Shown here: piece after piece, positions 63,001 through 64,000 of the stretch
Position numbering within the stretch: the first letter of the stretch is position 1
How the letters are laid out: each line of letters begins with the position of its first letter
NCBI GenBank assembly: GCA_022822185.1
Contig: JAJECE010000050.1
Location: 62,001-126,000 of the forward strand
Direction: 5' to 3'
DNA: 64,000 nucleotides
Origin: Rhodothermales bacterium
Lineage (GTDB): Bacteria; Bacteroidota; Rhodothermia; Rhodothermales; Bin80
Program-made: the position numbers and the translations under genes
The notes under the pieces: generated by a model
What the model saw: only the letters and a program-made list of their open reading frames with translations
Told to the model about the DNA's origin: nothing
Databases searched by the model: none

Positions 63001-64000
63001 GTATTTACCGATCCGCCGGTGGAGACAACCCCGCCTGTGGTCCACCGTGCTCCGCTTGCGCACCAGTTTATCCCTCCCGGTAAAACAACAAGCACCATGC
63101 AGGTCGCTGCATCCGACGATACGGGGATTGAATCGGTTCGTCTTTATCTATACAGATCCGATCAGGTACAACTGCCGTTTCTGGGAGATTATCGGCTCAA
63201 TCCGCTGTGGACGAACCCGGACTGGTTCCGTGCATCCATTCCCATACCGGATCTTCCGCCGGGTGCAGAGTTGGGCTACTACATCATGGTCCGAGACTTT
63301 GACAGTAATCTTCGCATTCTTGGCGAAGAGCCACCAGGAGAACTTCTTAAACTGTATGCCCCTTCTCGTACCCCGCAAACGGCATTGACCAATGGCCGCC
63401 TTAACGGTACATGGACGGATTCCGAAGAGGGTTATCTTGCGCGAACCAACACGTCTGAACGGCAATCGTCCCTCGTATTGGCACCCGCCTATTTTGCGGA
63501 TCGTCCAGCACGAACGATGCTGCGCCTGCGTCACGCCTATCAGCTGAGTGAAGAAAGCCTGGGGCAGATAAGCGTAACCGAGGATGGTGGCGGAACATGG
63601 AATGCGTTGGTAGCCGGCATCGGTTATTCTGACATACACCAGTCGGGCACAGATATATTTTTCGGGAATTCTCCCGAAGTCGTTGAGTCCTGGTTTGATC
63701 TTACATCCCTGCAGCAGCCCTATCAGTTGCGTCTGGATTTAATTCGGGGGAGACAGCAGAGAGCAGATGGGTTCTGGCAGATTTTCAGTGCAGAGTACTA
63801 CCACTTAGAACGAGATACACCGGCGATTCCTTCTCCTGAAGATCTTGTACTCTATCCAAACTTCCCGAATCCATTCACCGGCGAGACGACCATTAATTAT
63901 ATCCTCCCGGAAGCCGCAGATGTGCGGATTACGGTCTATAATCTTCTGGGGCAGAATATCCGGAATGTGACGGACCGGAGGCATGAGGCGGGAGGGTATG
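60073..64000 (+). CDS. Exported fungalysin/thermolysin-like metallopeptidase, 3' end cut by window edge
   Basis: This frame stays open from ATG 60073 to the window end (over 1309 residues), so the ORF track omits it. It has a signal peptide (LLTLFCVVTTVAQ), an FTP/PepSY-type propeptide (YGAHHLTFQQTLAGVPVYGR), and a gluzincin catalytic site HEYGH at 404-408 with the glutamate ligand E430 in GEGFGDYW. Beta-rich domains follow, and a sorting domain begins near residue 1257 (VLYPNFPNPFTGETTINY). It is a secreted zinc protease whose propeptide is probably removed on maturation. Several shadow ORFs overlap it. Confidence 0.9.
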   Translation, partial: MIRSSITTLLTLFCVVTTVAQDHRLEAVQSLPEASRSLVAELNIWTDFSTTQTANGRIDNELGILRAAYRLSLDMTPESTLEATVRSWLTRDGEDFGIGAPEALQLVQEKETYGAHHLTFQQTLAGVPVYGRYVHVNLNRAGLPVMAISGYAPHLERVDAFHSVPALSAAQAESLAQRAVSRDGATSTPAELLVLPGQPPRLVWRTVAWPDDTPEEWEVLLDANTGELIQLLDQRVHSHAHPDPPPSKVDGEGQVWLYDPLTASGASYGGDYVDNNDKNNAALSALLQTVTLQDIERGGDGDYRLRGPWVRITGEDAPVESDPTDFKYTRDNPNFEAVMVYYYIDMSERYIQSLDVGRSPPSRPISADPYAFSQDNSYYLPSRRSLHFGYGGVDDAEDAGVILHEYGHAIMHHHLGFSTRPLQEWGVLGEGFGDYWAVSYRRDLMDRGLVPARDWKQVFPWDGVAWGGRRVDGNHDYDVIQRDCRGTCNIYTYGRTWASLMMKLWERIGRENADRLHLAGFSYLEPSNFKLPDMVEAIIMADEALNNGQYTADIYDIFEPKGFIESPDGIPAITHTPPDWHMDLTLPLKLEADIEAAEFSITSADLHYRLDSGEFEIKALTHEGGTKWSTELMFPASAALLEYYFRASTEVAAVTQPRSAPEDLWSVRLGPDTQAPAITYTPVMHVVPEEVRDPLSIQVTDDNAVSRVTLAYTIHDPRQERTTSGTLELQRSGSSTYTLKMPFPDVPESALPGVWVEYRIIAYDVADPPNRAVFPSLEAPQLRLDVIPGPEQLGVWNPEDWPNLGDGEWAPREDGFGYDGMLWVTVPDGPYSDKPAQSVLSFPEVNVAGHPDAHLEFWHWHDFEHSNVPRPGEAGGILYDGGQIQFSTDGGQSWSVAKPQWGYNGDIESTLSNPLSGTRAFGGSSFGWRRVRVPLPDAPAGAYRFEVHTRLAFGTGTGNSNATTDNYAGWAVRDIRVFTDPPVETTPPVVHRAPLAHQFIPPGKTTSTMQVAASDDTGIESVRLYLYRSDQVQLPFLGDYRLNPLWTNPDWFRASIPIPDLPPGAELGYYIMVRDFDSNLRILGEEPPGELLKLYAPSRTPQTALTNGRLNGTWTDSEEGYLARTNTSERQSSLVLAPAYFADRPARTMLRLRHAYQLSEESLGQISVTEDGGGTWNALVAGIGYSDIHQSGTDIFFGNSPEVVESWFDLTSLQQPYQLRLDLIRGRQQRADGFWQIFSAEYYHLERDTPAIPSPEDLVLYPNFPNPFTGETTINYILPEAADVRITVYNLLGQNIRNVTDRRHEAGGY

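Noticed and set aside
62555-63388. 277-residue plus-strand ORF
   Set aside because: It lies in another frame inside the metallopeptidase gene, which stays open throughout and shows domain structure.
1-64000. CRISPR arrays, rRNA or tRNA genes
   Set aside because: No regularly spaced direct repeats and no rRNA or tRNA-like sequence were seen on reading both strands; a covariance-model search would be needed to exclude a missed tRNA.

Overview
This window looks like a chromosomal contig from a Bacteroidota-type bacterium, most likely the Rhodothermota/Balneolota side. The evidence is: C-terminal secretion/sorting domains of the NYPNPFN type on three large exported proteins, an H1-like small basic protein typical of Bacteroidota, a TonB with TonB-like lipoproteins, weak or absent Shine-Dalgarno sequences, and moderate GC content. 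The lineage is an inference from gene content; no rRNA or tRNA gene was seen. Gene density is ordinary, with mixed strands and many short operons.

Layout: (1-3.8 kb) the 3' part of an ISNCY-like transposase abuts a beheaded, frameshifted amino-acid permease. Next comes a Panacea-type antitoxin gene split by a frameshift plus a small membrane protein, preceded by a 39-bp dyad. (4-12.6 kb) housekeeping and envelope genes: M16 protease, flotillin with an NfeD partner, amt-glnK with a structured leader and an atypical P-II T-loop, and a phosphofructokinase with pyrophosphate-type active-site residues. (12.8-18 kb) an apparent envelope-stress cluster: Spy-like protein, ECF sigma factor, small membrane protein, second Spy-like protein, then a MacA/MacB-like efflux system. 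(18.2-21 kb) H1-like protein, then an EcoRI-family adenine methylase followed 4 nt later by a DUF262-HNH nuclease gene inactivated by a nonsense codon and a frameshift.

(21.5-25.7 kb) a genuine TonB preceded by an array of lipoproteins that carry only TonB-like C-terminal domains, including a two-domain member, a pseudogene and a recent tandem duplication. (25.7-31.6 kb) nnr, an Ig-like lipoprotein, a small exported protein, moaB and yidD in a tightly overlapping minus-strand operon; divergent hisI; and a TPM-domain lipoprotein. (31.7-45.2 kb) beta-propeller proteins, two tandem beta-lactamase-fold serine hydrolases, a second and intact DUF262-HNH protein, and a PIG-L deacetylase / SDR / carbon-nitrogen hydrolase run. 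(45.3-47.6 kb) a DUF579/glucuronoxylan-methyltransferase-like protein and a lone TnpB flanked by a 24-bp near-perfect inverted repeat. (47.6-53.6 kb) RqcH, an LVIVD-repeat exported protein, a YqaA-type membrane protein, a TPR protein and Fur.

(53.8-56.1 kb) a minus-strand trio: a secreted six-cysteine peptide, a 6-bladed propeller protein and a thioredoxin-fold membrane protein. It resembles the peptide/propeller loci of Bacteroidetes (NVEALA type) and is a candidate new peptide system. (57-64 kb) fabF-acpP, then metK with a leader that can form mutually exclusive hairpins, and a fungalysin-like HEXXH metallopeptidase running off the right edge; the ORF track omits this gene because it has no stop in the window. 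The strongest candidates for new biology are the TonB-CTD lipoprotein array, the methylase/DUF262-HNH pair, the Panacea locus, the peptide-propeller-thioredoxin trio, the metK leader and the TnpB element with inverted repeats.
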